NCBI RefSeq assembly: GCF_020295405.1
Contig: NZ_JADEYP010000030.1
Coordinates: 1-51,890, forward strand
Direction: 5' to 3'
DNA: 51,890 nucleotides
Source of the DNA: Sphingobacterium bovistauri
GTDB taxonomy: Bacteria; Bacteroidota; Bacteroidia; Sphingobacteriales; Sphingobacteriaceae
The notes under the pieces were generated by a model, which was not told the DNA's origin, made no database searches, and saw nothing but the letters and a program-made list of their open reading frames with translations. Position 1 is the first letter of the stretch; each line of letters begins with the position of its first letter. Both the position numbers and the translations under genes were made by a program. Positions 24,435 to 33,646 of this stretch are shown here, one piece after another.

Positions 24435-25454
24435 CTAACAACTATAGTAAACATGGTTATTAATACTTTCATTCGAATACAGGTTAAGCACCTTCTTAAC
24501 CATATTATAACTACCTGCAATGAAAGGAACCTTTTGATGATTTTTTAATACAGGAATACTAAGAATAGGTCGCATCCCATCGATTGCTAATCCCCCTGCC
24601 TGCTCAATAATATAAGCCATTGGATTACATTCATACAATAGCCTTAGTTTACCCTTAGGGTGTGTCGATGTGGAAGGATATAAGAATATTCCTCCCTGCA
24701 AAAGGGTACGGTGTATATCCGCTACCATAGAACCTACATACCTAGATTTATAGGGCAAGTTATTCTCAAAATCAGACTGCTTACAGAATGCTAAAAACTC
24801 TCGTATTTGATGTGGAAAATCTTCCGAATTACCTTCGTTTATAGCATAGGAACTACCTGACTTACTAAGCCTAATATTTGGATGAGTAAGCAAGAATTCT
24901 CCAGTAACGTAGTCTAAGGTAAAGCCATACACTCCAGTGCCAAAAGTAATCACCATCGTGGTTGATGTACCATAAATAACGTATCCAGCCACACGCTGCT
25001 CCTGTCCAGACTTTATTGGAGTCAAACCAGCTTTCGATTGCCACTCTTGACTGTATATAGAGAATATAGAACCTACCGACACGTTGACATCGATATTCGA
25101 GGATCCATCCAAAGGATCCATGCAAACGGTGTACACCGAATCATCGTATAAATCATTGTGCAGATCAATGGTATCTTCACATTCTTCAGATATCAAGTAA
25201 TTACAGCGTTTACCCTTTTTTAGAAAAGAAACAAAAATATCATGCGCTTTCATATCAAGCCTATGCTGCTTTTCCCCATGTGTATTTACCGTCTCTGGTA
25301 CCATAACTAGGCTATCAAAGACATTTCTATTTACTATTCTACTAACAGCTACTGCTGCCAATGAAATATCCATTAATACAGCTGACAAACCTACTGTTAT
25401 AACCCCAGCTTCCACTTCATCATGCATGTGCTGCACAAAGGAATTACATATCAT
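24435..25454 (-). CDS. fbp: fructose-1,6-bisphosphatase, class 1
   Basis: A 339-residue class 1 FBPase of normal length. It carries the metal-binding and active-site motif DPLDGSSNID at 113-122, SEE at 89-91, the substrate-binding [11 protein letters not shown] region, and LLYECNPMAYIIEQAGG near the C-terminus. It hydrolyses fructose-1,6-bisphosphate to fructose-6-phosphate in gluconeogenesis. It follows the GAPDH gene by 12 bases, so the two are co-transcribed. A degenerate copy of its 3' third and terminator sits 17 kb away at 6838-7300 in the same orientation. Confidence 0.95.
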   Translation of the reverse strand: MICNSFVQHMHDEVEAGVITVGLSAVLMDISLAAVAVSRIVNRNVFDSLVMVPETVNTHGEKQHRLDMKAHDIFVSFLKKGKRCNYLISEECEDTIDLHNDLYDDSVYTVCMDPLDGSSNIDVNVSVGSIFSIYSQEWQSKAGLTPIKSGQEQRVAGYVIYGTSTTMVITFGTGVYGFTLDYVTGEFLLTHPNIRLSKSGSSYAINEGNSEDFPHQIREFLAFCKQSDFENNLPYKSRYVGSMVADIHRTLLQGGIFLYPSTSTHPKGKLRLLYECNPMAYIIEQAGGLAIDGMRPILSIPVLKNHQKVPFIAGSYNMVKKVLNLYSNESINNHVYYSC

Positions 25455-25466
25455 GCTAACAAATAA

Positions 25467-26945
25467 CTAATTATAGACCTCCAGTAAATCAACCACTTCA
25501 AAACCAACTTCATTAGCGGCATTAACTTCCATATGATCCTTTGCTAAATAGCCTGCAAACCCAAGTACTTGCATGGAATAGCCGTACTCGTTATCGTACC
25601 AAACATAGAGTGTTAAGGTATGACCGTCTGCAGATAAAGATGTTGCAGTAGCATCAATAATTCCAGCTGCTGGATTGCCTACAACATCCGAAGAGACTAA
25701 GTCTTCATCAAAACTTAAGTCTATCTGTTTATGCTTCGCTGGCTTTAAAGCAAAAGACATAATCAACTGATGAATAGCTGTCATGGAAGTTTTCTTATAA
25801 AGTTCTACTACAAGTATAGCTAGCGAGCCATTAGCTATAGGCACACGAATAGCGTTAGCCGTAATTTTATCTTTAAGCTTAGGGATTATCTTAGCGACTG
25901 CTGCTCCAGCACCTGTTTCCGTAATCACCATATTTAAAGCTGCGGCACGTCCCCTTCTAGCCTTTGCGTGCATATTATCTACTAAATTTTGATCGTTGGT
26001 ATAAGCATGAATCGTTTCGATATGCGCTTTAGCTATACCATATTGTTTATCCAAAACCTGCAATACAGGTGCTATTGCATTTGTGGTACATGATGCTGTT
26101 GAAAACAGCTGTTGATCAAGCTTAATACCATCCGTATGGTTTACACCAAAGACAACATTGGGAATATCTTTTGCGGGAGCAGTTACAATTACCTTTGCAA
26201 TGCCCCCACTAGGTAGATGGTTTGTTAATGATTTCTTATCTCTATATTTCCCTGTATTATCAATTAGTAAAGCGTTGTCAATGCCATAATCAGGGTAATT
26301 AACTTCAGAAGGATCTTGTGCGGATATAAATCTTACTGGAATGCCATTAATTATTAAGCTATGGGATTGCTCATCAATATCAATTCTACCTTTAAATGGA
26401 CCGTGAATAGAATCTTTAGCTAACAAAGATGCTCGCTTCTGTAGTGTACTTAAATTAACAGGATCACGCGTTACTACAGCGCGCAAGGAAAGTTGAACTT
26501 TTAGTGCAGGATCAGAACAAAACTCACGCGCTAGAATCCTACCGATACGTCCAAAACCATATAGAACAACATCTTTTACAACAGAAGAATGCTGGAGATG
26601 TATAGCCCATAATTTAGCGATCAATGACTCCTTATTAATGCTCTGACTTTCATCAAAACTATCCTTCAATAGTCCAACATCAATCACAGCAGGAAGTTCA
26701 GGCAAACACACTAAATCTTTAAGTATCGCCAATATGCTATGTAGCTTGTACGCGGTTAGCTCTGCTACTGATTGACGGTGAAAATTCAGGAGATGATCTA
26801 CTTTTTCATCTACTAAGCTGTAGCCATGATACAAACAAAGCACCTTTCGATCTTTCCATAAGCTGTTTGCTAAAAGTGTTATAGTTAGGCATTCCTCGCG
26901 TTGCTTTTCGAATTGATTCAAGCAATCTGTCAACATATTGTTCAT
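25467..26945 (-). CDS. gap: glyceraldehyde-3-phosphate dehydrogenase, long form
   Basis: A 492-residue protein. Residues about 1-125 are a helical extension seen in the long GAPDH subgroup of Bacteroidota and some proteobacteria. The Rossmann motif GFGRIGR is at 130-136, the catalytic cysteine C286 lies in SCTTN, and H313 is in HAYTNDQ. It interconverts glyceraldehyde-3-phosphate and 1,3-bisphosphoglycerate. Pairing with fbp in one operon suggests a gluconeogenic role, as proposed for other second GAPDHs, though that direction is inference. A TACATTTG promoter box lies 25 bases upstream. Confidence 0.93.
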   Translation of the reverse strand: MNNMLTDCLNQFEKQREECLTITLLANSLWKDRKVLCLYHGYSLVDEKVDHLLNFHRQSVAELTAYKLHSILAILKDLVCLPELPAVIDVGLLKDSFDESQSINKESLIAKLWAIHLQHSSVVKDVVLYGFGRIGRILAREFCSDPALKVQLSLRAVVTRDPVNLSTLQKRASLLAKDSIHGPFKGRIDIDEQSHSLIINGIPVRFISAQDPSEVNYPDYGIDNALLIDNTGKYRDKKSLTNHLPSGGIAKVIVTAPAKDIPNVVFGVNHTDGIKLDQQLFSTASCTTNAIAPVLQVLDKQYGIAKAHIETIHAYTNDQNLVDNMHAKARRGRAAALNMVITETGAGAAVAKIIPKLKDKITANAIRVPIANGSLAILVVELYKKTSMTAIHQLIMSFALKPAKHKQIDLSFDEDLVSSDVVGNPAAGIIDATATSLSADGHTLTLYVWYDNEYGYSMQVLGFAGYLAKDHMEVNAANEVGFEVVDLLEVYN

Positions 26946-26969
26946 CTATAATTGGTAAATTTTATACCA

Positions 26970-26977
26970 CAAATGTA
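26970..26977 (-). promoter_or_regulatory. probable -7 box of the gap-fbp operon
   Basis: On the minus strand TACATTTG matches the Bacteroidota TAnnTTTG -7 consensus exactly and sits 25 bases before the gap start codon, predicting a leader of about 18 bases. I see no convincing TTG -33 element at the usual distance. Confidence 0.4.
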
Positions 26978-27226
26978 GAATGTTAATGTCTACCAGAAAA
27001 CTACATATTTAAGATTTAATAATTTTTAACTATTAAAATTATCCAAATTACAATTAACACAAATAAAATCGCTCAATAATTGCGCTTTTAACAATATTCA
27101 GTACTTACTCCTATTAATTACATAATAAATAAGACTCTCAAATCACAGAAATCATCAAACATAATCACGATGCGCAAAACTTTCTGATTCTTTTAAGTTA
27201 CTTAGTTCAAAAGCTCCAAGTAATAA

Positions 27227-28141
27227 TCAATTAAATAACTGCCTAAATTTTAAAGGAGTTTGGTTTGTTTTCTGTTTAAACAGCTTACTAAAAGATTGCG
27301 GATGCTCAAAACCAAGCTCATAAGCTATTTCGCTAACCGATAGATTGGTTGTCGTCAATTGCTGTTTTGCATAATCGATGATTTTATTCTGAATATGTTG
27401 TTGCGTAGTCAGTTGAGTATGCATTCTTAATAGTGTACCTAGATAATTTGCAGAAATATTTAATTTATCTGCAATGGTTGATACAGATGGTATACCTTTT
27501 TCTACTATCGTACCTTTATCAAAATAGTCATTCAAAATATTTTCAAAACGAGTTAACAATTCAAAATTTGATTTTTTTCTTGTAATAAATTGACGTTCAT
27601 AAAACCTTCCAGCATAAACTAGTATCATTTCTAATTGAGAAATAATAATTTCTTGACTATATTTATCAATATTTGATTGGTATTCTTCTTGTAATTTCAA
27701 GAGTATATCAACAATAGTTTTCTCTTCCTTATCTGATAAAAATAAAGCTTCATTCACAGCATATTGAAAAAAATCATAAGTTTTTATCTTTTTAGACAAT
27801 GCCGTATTCCACAAAAAATCTGGATGAATGAGTAATAACCAACCTGTTGGTTCAGTAACAAGATCTTGATTTATTTCTAAATTCAAAAACTGCAATGGTG
27901 CAATAAACGATAAGACACCCGAATCAAAATCATATTGTTGTTGACCATAATTAAATTTAGCATTTACATTCCGCTTTAATCCAATAGTATAGAAATTCTG
28001 AATCCATTTAATTTTTGATTCTTCAAATGGATATGATACCTTACTGTAATCAATCAAACTAATCAATGGGTGTTCAGGTTGCGGAAGATTACAAAAAGCA
28101 TGAAATTGAGCTATTGATTCTAGGCGGAATGTATTTAACAT
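27227..28141 (-). CDS. AraC-family transcriptional regulator
   Basis: A 304-residue protein with an N-terminal cupin-like sensing domain (about 20-170). The C-terminal AraC double helix-turn-helix (about 210-304) contains LNISANYLGTLLRMHT and the family signature LSVSEIAYELGFEHPQSFSKLFKQKTNQTPLKF split over the two helices. It is the third gene of the SDR, SnoaL/Atu4866, AraC cluster, starting 9 bases after the lipoprotein gene. It probably regulates that cluster; the effector is unknown. Confidence 0.9.
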   Translation of the reverse strand: MLNTFRLESIAQFHAFCNLPQPEHPLISLIDYSKVSYPFEESKIKWIQNFYTIGLKRNVNAKFNYGQQQYDFDSGVLSFIAPLQFLNLEINQDLVTEPTGWLLLIHPDFLWNTALSKKIKTYDFFQYAVNEALFLSDKEEKTIVDILLKLQEEYQSNIDKYSQEIIISQLEMILVYAGRFYERQFITRKKSNFELLTRFENILNDYFDKGTIVEKGIPSVSTIADKLNISANYLGTLLRMHTQLTTQQHIQNKIIDYAKQQLTTTNLSVSEIAYELGFEHPQSFSKLFKQKTNQTPLKFRQLFN

Positions 28142-28150
28142 TGTATTAAG

Positions 28151-28906
28151 TTAGTTTTTTTGTTTATATAAAATCATGCCTCCATGATATAAAATACCAT
28201 TTTTAAAATATCCATCAGCGGTGAAACCTGTATCATCTTTGTAATCAATATGATTTCCTGTTACTTTATAGCTGCCCTGATATGCATTTTTTCGACTTCC
28301 CCTTGCTTCATCATATCTATTATTAGGTAACAATTCATGTCTGATGTTTCCGTCAGCTGTAACCCACATACCGATATATTCTTTTGATTCTTCGATAGTA
28401 TTTTCCATTTTTAATTCTTTACTAATCATTAATTCATTTAAAGTATGAGTGTCTAAAAACGCAACACAATTTATCACTTTATTATCTTTTAATTGCATCT
28501 TCCAGATGTAACTATTTTCATAGACTCCATCATTTATATTTTTAGCACTCGCTTTAAAATGTAGCCAAATAAAATTTTCATCTTCAGTAAGGCTAATTAA
28601 TTCTGGCCTTAGCGGAGTTTTCAATTTACTTAAAATAGGTTCAGCAGCATTTTTTATAAACTGTGCCTTTCCTTTGTAAACGCCAGACATTGGCGAATTT
28701 CCACTTACTGTCCAAATCACATCATCAGCTAATATGTCAAAAAAACTTGCCTCATTATTTTTCCACTTATCAAACTGAACTGAAATTAAACTTAAGGATT
28801 CACTTGTGGAAGGAAGAATCGGTTGTTGAGCCTTGGATGAACAGCTCATAAAAAGACTAAAGTAAATAAAAACTAATAGGCTGTTGAAAGCGTGTAACTT
28901 TTCCAT
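28151..28906 (-). CDS. secreted SnoaL-like/Atu4866 two-domain lipoprotein
   Basis: A 251-residue protein. A lipobox (LFMSCSS, C22) supports the start at 28906 even though it overlaps the SDR gene by 34 bases. Residues about 35-150 are a SnoaL/NTF2-like fold (FFDILADDVIWTVSGNSPMSG). Residues about 170-251 match the Atu4866 family (IGMWVTADGNIRHELLPN, AYQGSYKVTG, DDTGFTADG). Atu4866-like domains also occur as separate proteins near SDR oxidoreductases. The combination looks like a fused, membrane-anchored detoxification or ligand-binding protein. No enzymatic residues can be asserted. Confidence 0.75.
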   Translation of the reverse strand: MEKLHAFNSLLVFIYFSLFMSCSSKAQQPILPSTSESLSLISVQFDKWKNNEASFFDILADDVIWTVSGNSPMSGVYKGKAQFIKNAAEPILSKLKTPLRPELISLTEDENFIWLHFKASAKNINDGVYENSYIWKMQLKDNKVINCVAFLDTHTLNELMISKELKMENTIEESKEYIGMWVTADGNIRHELLPNNRYDEARGSRKNAYQGSYKVTGNHIDYKDDTGFTADGYFKNGILYHGGMILYKQKN

Positions 28907-29712
28907 TTTTCTGCGTCTTTTGTTATTGCTTCAATTTTATTATTCAAAATATCATATGCATCACTACCTAGCAATAAATGTACAGGAGGATTTTCAAACT
29001 TACTTATAGCAATCAATACATCAGCTGCCTTATCAGGATCATTTGGTTGATTCCCACTTATATTTTCAAGATGTGCTTTTTCAGATTCTCTAGCAGCTTC
29101 ATAAATTTGAATAGGTGACTTAGGAGTCATTACGGAGTCTTTACTAAGAAAATCTGTACGGAAATATCCAGGATAGACAACTGTTGCATTAATATTAAAA
29201 TCTTTTACTTCTTCGGCCAATGCTTCAGTAAAACCTGCTACTGCAAATTTTGTAGCACAATAAATTCCCCATCCAGGGAAACCAGCGAATAACCCGCCAA
29301 CAGATGAAATATTAAAGATATGTCCTGAATTTTGATATCTTAAGTGGGGCATTACATTTCTGACAACGTTCAAAGTTCCAAAAACATTAACATCAAAATT
29401 AGCTCGTGATTCTTTATCTGTCAGTTCTTCTAGAGTACCTGTTTGACCGTATCCGGCATTATTTACAACTACATCAATTCTTCCAAAATATGCTATACTT
29501 TTCTCCATAGCTTTTTTAACGTCATCATCATCAACGAGATTAACTGCTAGCGGTAAAAATTGCTCATTAGCATCCCCTATTTCATTAATAAGAATATCAA
29601 TATTCCGCGAAGTAGCGACTACATTAAAGTTATTTTTTAATAATTTCTTAATTAATGTTAGCCCTAATCCTTTAGAAGCACCTGTAACAAACCATACTTT
29701 TTTTGTTTCCAT
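28873..29712 (-). CDS. short-chain dehydrogenase/reductase (SDR)
   Basis: A 279-residue classical SDR with TGASKGLG at residues 10-17 (NAD(P) binding), NNAG at 84-87, serines at 136-137 and the catalytic YCATK (Y151, K155). It lacks a signal peptide, so it is cytoplasmic. It is the first gene of a three-gene unit (SDR, SnoaL/Atu4866 lipoprotein, AraC), and its 3' end overlaps the lipoprotein start by 34 bases. Substrate unknown. A TAnnTTTG-type box (TACTTTTG) sits 33 bases upstream of the start. Confidence 0.9.
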   Translation of the reverse strand: METKKVWFVTGASKGLGLTLIKKLLKNNFNVVATSRNIDILINEIGDANEQFLPLAVNLVDDDDVKKAMEKSIAYFGRIDVVVNNAGYGQTGTLEELTDKESRANFDVNVFGTLNVVRNVMPHLRYQNSGHIFNISSVGGLFAGFPGWGIYCATKFAVAGFTEALAEEVKDFNINATVVYPGYFRTDFLSKDSVMTPKSPIQIYEAARESEKAHLENISGNQPNDPDKAADVLIAISKFENPPVHLLLGSDAYDILNNKIEAITKDAEKWKSYTLSTAY

Positions 29713-29744
29713 TTTTCTGAGTTTTTATAAATAAAATGATAAAA

Positions 29745-29752
29745 CAAAAGTA
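29745..29752 (-). promoter_or_regulatory. probable -7 box of the SDR operon
   Basis: TACTTTTG on the minus strand matches TAnnTTTG exactly, 33 bases ahead of the SDR start codon. No clear -33 TTG is seen at the normal spacing, so confidence is limited. Confidence 0.35.
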
Positions 29753-29893
29753 GTCTGAATCATAAGGTATAATTTAGTTCAATCCACCGAGAATGTAGTC
29801 GAATCGTGAATAACATTGTAATACAATAATCATTAAATTTTAATTTTACTGATTATAGACAAAATACTAATAAGCTAGAATTAACTTTGTACA

Positions 29894-30688
29894 ATGAAAC
29901 AATTTGAAATTTTAGAAGCTTTTATTAAAGAAGAAAAAGATTATTTAAATAATCATCCATTATATCGTAAGATCAACAATATAGATCATCTAAGACTATT
30001 CACACAAGGACATGTCTATGCCGTTTGGGATTTTATGTCTTTATTGAAAGCATTACAAATTGAACTTACGTGTGTTTCCATTCCCTGGTTTGCATCTGAA
30101 TTTCCTAATACAAGGTATTTAATTAATGAAATTGTTTTAGCTGAGGAATCAGATCTATATATTGATGGGAGAAGATTGAGCCATTTTGAAATGTACTTGG
30201 ATGCAATGGAATCGATGGGTTCAAATACAAAATATATAATAGATTTTTTAACTGAAATTAGAACATCAAAAAATATAGTTCAAAGTATTGAAAATTTAAA
30301 AGCTGATAATAGAATAAAAGAATTTTTAAAATTCACATTTAATATTATTGAAACAAAAGAGCCGCACAAAATTGCAGCAGCATTTACATTTGGTAGAGAA
30401 GATTTGATTCCAGATATGTTTACCTCAATACTAAATGAAATAAAAATTAACTTCCCTGAATCAGATTTAGATAAATTCATTTACTATTTCCAAAGACATA
30501 TCGAACTTGACGGAGATGAGCATGGACCATTAGCTTTCAAAATGATAGAAGAGTTAGCCCAAGATGATAATCAAAAATGGTTAGATATTCAAACTGTTTC
30601 TAAACTAGCACTTCAAAAAAGAATTGACTTATGGGATGCAATCTATGATAGTATAACTAGTGAAAGTGATAGGAATTGTAAAATTTAG
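29894..30688 (+). CDS. DUF3050 protein (heme-oxygenase-like fold)
   Basis: A 264-residue soluble protein matching DUF3050: HPLYRKINNIDHLRLFTQGH near the N-terminus and VYAVWDFMSLLKALQ, then ELDGDEHGPLAFKM near the C-terminus. Conserved histidines and acidic residues in a helical bundle recall heme-oxygenase-like di-iron proteins, but the reaction is not established for the family. It is transcribed alone, divergent from the SDR operon. A TAACTTTG box at 29882-29889 lies only 4 bases before the ATG, which would imply a nearly leaderless mRNA if it is the promoter. Confidence 0.82.
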   Translation: MKQFEILEAFIKEEKDYLNNHPLYRKINNIDHLRLFTQGHVYAVWDFMSLLKALQIELTCVSIPWFASEFPNTRYLINEIVLAEESDLYIDGRRLSHFEMYLDAMESMGSNTKYIIDFLTEIRTSKNIVQSIENLKADNRIKEFLKFTFNIIETKEPHKIAAAFTFGREDLIPDMFTSILNEIKINFPESDLDKFIYYFQRHIELDGDEHGPLAFKMIEELAQDDNQKWLDIQTVSKLALQKRIDLWDAIYDSITSESDRNCKI

Positions 30689-30697
30689 AATCAAAAC

Positions 30698-31057
30698 CTA
30701 TTGCTTTACTTCAATTGTAGGTATGTTATTTATTATTTGACATTGTCCATCTATATACACACAGACTATCAATGAATGAAAAATTAAGAATTGACTTTCT
30801 AATTTTACTTGTACGGTAATGATATTACCGGTTTGTTTTATAGAATGGTAGTCAATAATTCTTGGACTTCCTCCAAATTTTTTCGTGCGAATTAATTCTA
30901 TATAGTCTGTTTTTGAAAATACAAAAACTCCATCCTTATCAAAAAATCCATCTTGGATATTTTGAAAATTGGCATGTAAGATATTTCCCAATGCTCTTAT
31001 ATCACGATTATCGCCGGCTCGCACAAATTCCTCTATGGCTATCATTGCCTCTTCCAT
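30698..31057 (-). CDS. NTF2-like (putative lumazine-binding type) protein
   Basis: A 119-residue single-domain protein with an NTF2-like alpha+beta layout: an N-terminal helix (AIEEFVRAGDNRDIRALG), then HANFQNIQDG and a KTDYIELI element, then long strands. It resembles putative lumazine-binding/SnoaL-like proteins. It lies convergent to the DUF3050 gene, 9 bases beyond it. No active-site residues are identified, and the function is unknown. Confidence 0.7.
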   Translation of the reverse strand: MEEAMIAIEEFVRAGDNRDIRALGNILHANFQNIQDGFFDKDGVFVFSKTDYIELIRTKKFGGSPRIIDYHSIKQTGNIITVQVKLESQFLIFHSLIVCVYIDGQCQIINNIPTIEVKQ

Positions 31058-31186
31058 TATATTTATTTAAAATGATATTAACTAATTGAACTTAATTATA
31101 TAATTGCTTTCAAGCATAGTATATAGCTTAGTAACCTTCTTACGTACATAAAAAATATCCATGATTACCATTCTACAATTTGTTAA

Positions 31187-31552
31187 TTAAATAACTACTC
31201 CACTTCCACCAACTATTTTTATACCGTCAGAAAACTTTTTCCAAAAACGGATATATTTATATTTTGCTTCGAATGGCTCATTATTGTAATTCCCTTTTAA
31301 ATCCATCTGTAATGTAATAACTGCCAGATCATCTATTATATTTAGTTCTTCAAATTTAGGTGTAAGCTCAATTATTTTTAAACTCCCATCGCGATAAGTT
31401 TGCAAGTCCATTTTCTTGGTTATTGTTTGGCCACTTGGTATTATAAAAAGTAAATCAGGATGCAGTAAGTCTTCAAGATCTTCTAAATTTCTATTCTTCA
31501 TAGCTTCGTAAAGCTTATCCTCAAGGATAATAATTTCTTTCTTTGTTATCAT
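31187..31552 (-). CDS. NTF2-like/DUF4440 protein
   Basis: A 121-residue cytoplasmic protein with a DUF4440-like NTF2 fold: ILEDKLYEAMKNRNLEDLEDLLHPDLLFI, split as a helix followed by the characteristic HPDLLFIIPSG strand, then TYRDGSLKI and the terminal FWKKFSDGIKIVGGSGV. Such proteins act as small-molecule binding or isomerase-like scaffolds. It is on the same strand as the other small stress-type genes to its right. Substrate unknown. Confidence 0.75.
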   Translation of the reverse strand: MITKKEIIILEDKLYEAMKNRNLEDLEDLLHPDLLFIIPSGQTITKKMDLQTYRDGSLKIIELTPKFEELNIIDDLAVITLQMDLKGNYNNEPFEAKYKYIRFWKKFSDGIKIVGGSGVVI

Positions 31553-31640
31553 TTCTTACTAAGATATTTTTTGCTAAACCTCTTTATCATTAAATTTACC
31601 ATCAATCGAACTCACATATGAGAGAATAATATATCATTGA

Positions 31641-32078
31641 TTAAGTAACTGCCTTTTTTGTACTTATTACAATCCTATTCCAGGCGTTAATAGTTACGAC
31701 AGCCATTAAGATTTGTGCAATCTGGTTTTCATCGAAAAAAACTTCAGCTTTTTTGTACGTTTCATCACTTAACCCTTTTTGAGATATTAAAGTTACCTCT
31801 TCCGTTATGGCTAATATCACCTTTTCTTCTTCAGTAAATAGTTCAGTTTCTTTCCAGGCGTTGAGTAAGAAAATCCGCTGTGCAGTTTCACCTATTTTTA
31901 ATGCCTCCATTGTATGCATGTTGATACAAAAGGCACAACCATTGATCTGTGAAGCACGAATTTTGATCAGATAGAAATGTGATTTAGAAAGCTTCGAATT
32001 TTTTAAGTAGTTTTCTAAACAAAGCATTGCTTCGAATGCCTCTGGTTCAAGCTGTGATATATCTATTCTACTTCCCAT
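31641..32078 (-). CDS. AhpD-like carboxymuconolactone decarboxylase family protein
   Basis: A 145-residue helical protein with the AhpD-type redox motif CAFCINMH (C48, C51, H55) in the context IKIRASQINGCAFCINMHT, the hallmark of CMD/AhpD-like alkylhydroperoxidases. It would reduce peroxides through its cysteine pair or act as a related redox protein. It stands among NTF2-like, VOC and aldo-keto reductase genes, which supports an electrophile/oxidant-defence neighbourhood. Confidence 0.88.
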   Translation of the reverse strand: MGSRIDISQLEPEAFEAMLCLENYLKNSKLSKSHFYLIKIRASQINGCAFCINMHTMEALKIGETAQRIFLLNAWKETELFTEEEKVILAITEEVTLISQKGLSDETYKKAEVFFDENQIAQILMAVVTINAWNRIVISTKKAVT

Positions 32079-32260
32079 TAGGATTGATTTTTATTTATTA
32101 CCATTGAACTTTAGCATCGTTAGCATTATCGACAAAAACTTTTGATTCATGATCGGTAGTCATTATTTCTTGAATATCAAGCCTCATAGTCGACTGAATG
32201 ATTTTGCTAAAACTATTTTATAATCCCTAAATCGTATTCATATTCTAAAAAAATATTATA

Positions 32261-32626
32261 CTATCTTTCCTGCAAGTTGAATACTGTTCCTGATGGATCC
32301 TGAATCCAATGCATATTTTTCGGTAGTTCTTCAATTTCGTCACAAGTATTAACACCATTTGATTCTAAATAATTTGTCGCAATCTCTATATTAGGAACAA
32401 TAAGCTGTAACCAAGTTTCAGAATGTGTATAATTATCTACACAGTCCAACCAAATAACATTACTTCCAAAATTTACTTGATGAGTTCTGGAAATAGTAAG
32501 ATTGCTAATAGGCTTCTCTTCAACTGCTAGTTTCAGAATATCTCTGTAAAAGACAATGGTTTTTTCATATTTACTTTTAGGTATTTTTATAGCAATGTTA
32601 ATTCCTGCTTCAAAATTTGGATTCAT
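32261..32626 (-). CDS. VOC (glyoxalase/bleomycin-resistance) family protein
   Basis: A 121-residue VOC protein with two beta-alpha-beta-beta-beta units: KTIVFYRDILKLAVEEKP in the first half and ATNYLESNGV followed by WIQDPSGTVFNLQ at the C-terminus. The usual metal-binding pattern is only partly recognisable, so it may be a binding protein rather than an active lyase. It is a single gene on the minus strand. No substrate can be named. Confidence 0.82.
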   Translation of the reverse strand: MNPNFEAGINIAIKIPKSKYEKTIVFYRDILKLAVEEKPISNLTISRTHQVNFGSNVIWLDCVDNYTHSETWLQLIVPNIEIATNYLESNGVNTCDEIEELPKNMHWIQDPSGTVFNLQER

Positions 32627-32743
32627 AATATGAGTTGTTTAAAATTCTTCAAATTTTTACAAAAACGATAATATCTATCTGTTTTAAAATTTAAGCTTTT
32701 CTACTTTTAAAGTTGGCATTGCCCGAATGGACCAGTTAGATTA

Positions 32744-33352
32744 TTAATTAAAAGAGCTGATCTCCTTAATTGATTTACCATCATTATTAATCATTTTTAT
32801 TAATGGATTTCCTACACTATCAACAGATAGAATAATTCTTGGTTTTTCATCTGGACCGTTAATAACTAAGCTAGAATTACCATTCTCAGTCATCAAATTT
32901 ATTCTATTTATATTACCACCAATTTTACCTGACAAATCTTTATCATTTATTACAATGCCTGATTTATATGCATTAGTTTTATTATTTTGCTGTGTTAAAA
33001 GACCAATAGCATCCGCATTGTCATAATCAAATGCTAAAGCATAGGTGTTGGTCTCGGGATTTTTAGAGATTGCAATACCTCCACATTCGTCTCCTTTTTC
33101 ATTATAAAATATTATACCAGCGGGATTAAGTGCACGTTTGTATTTTTTTCCAAATAATATGGGCGGTTCCATGCGCTCTTGATTAGAAATTATCATTCTG
33201 TTTACCCCTTTATCATCGACTATATTAATGCGTTTCACCGTAATCTCATCAAATTTATTATCTAAGGTCTTAAACGAATAAAAAAGCATTAAAAAAGCAA
33301 TTGTTATTATTCCTGCGTAAAATCCTATTATTAGCTGAGTTGTATTTTTCAT
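32744..33352 (-). CDS. conserved membrane-anchored hypothetical protein
   Basis: A 202-residue protein with one N-terminal transmembrane helix (residues about 7-27). A beta-rich soluble domain follows, starting DEITVKRINIVDDKGVNRM and containing NPAGIIFYNEKGDECGG. I recognise this pattern as a widely occurring hypothetical family without known function. It is flanked upstream by a 9-bp inverted repeat at 33394-33415 and has no obvious operon partner. Confidence 0.7.
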   Translation of the reverse strand: MKNTTQLIIGFYAGIITIAFLMLFYSFKTLDNKFDEITVKRINIVDDKGVNRMIISNQERMEPPILFGKKYKRALNPAGIIFYNEKGDECGGIAISKNPETNTYALAFDYDNADAIGLLTQQNNKTNAYKSGIVINDKDLSGKIGGNINRINLMTENGNSSLVINGPDEKPRIILSVDSVGNPLIKMINNDGKSIKEISSFN

Positions 33353-33393
33353 GATAAACTTTATTTTGGTTATTTAATTTCTTAGGTATCACA

Positions 33394-33415
33394 ATGCAAT
33401 TAAGAATAATTGCAT
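33394..33415. repeat. inverted repeat upstream of the 202-residue gene
   Basis: ATGCAATTA (33394-33402) pairs perfectly with TAATTGCAT (33407-33415) around AGAA, 41 bases ahead of the start codon at 33352. Position and symmetry suggest an operator or a leader hairpin. Confidence 0.35.
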
Positions 33416-33646
33416 TTCTTCTAATATGTCGTTACATAAAGAAGGAAAACAAAGAAAGAAAATTTTAAAACCGTGAAATTGTAAAAAATCATTTTTCGAA
33501 AAAAAAGATAAATAGAGATTTAATTACATGATAAATACAGCTCTATTTTTGAAATAAAGTGTGTATTAAGGTCTTAATTGAAGATTTAAGGGGATTATTT
33601 TACTTGTCGACAGTTTAATATTAATAAGGTTTAGTAGATAATATGT

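Noticed and set aside
28873..28906. A frameshift between the SDR and SnoaL/Atu4866 genes
   Set aside because: Both proteins are complete, and the lipoprotein signal peptide needs the overlapping start.
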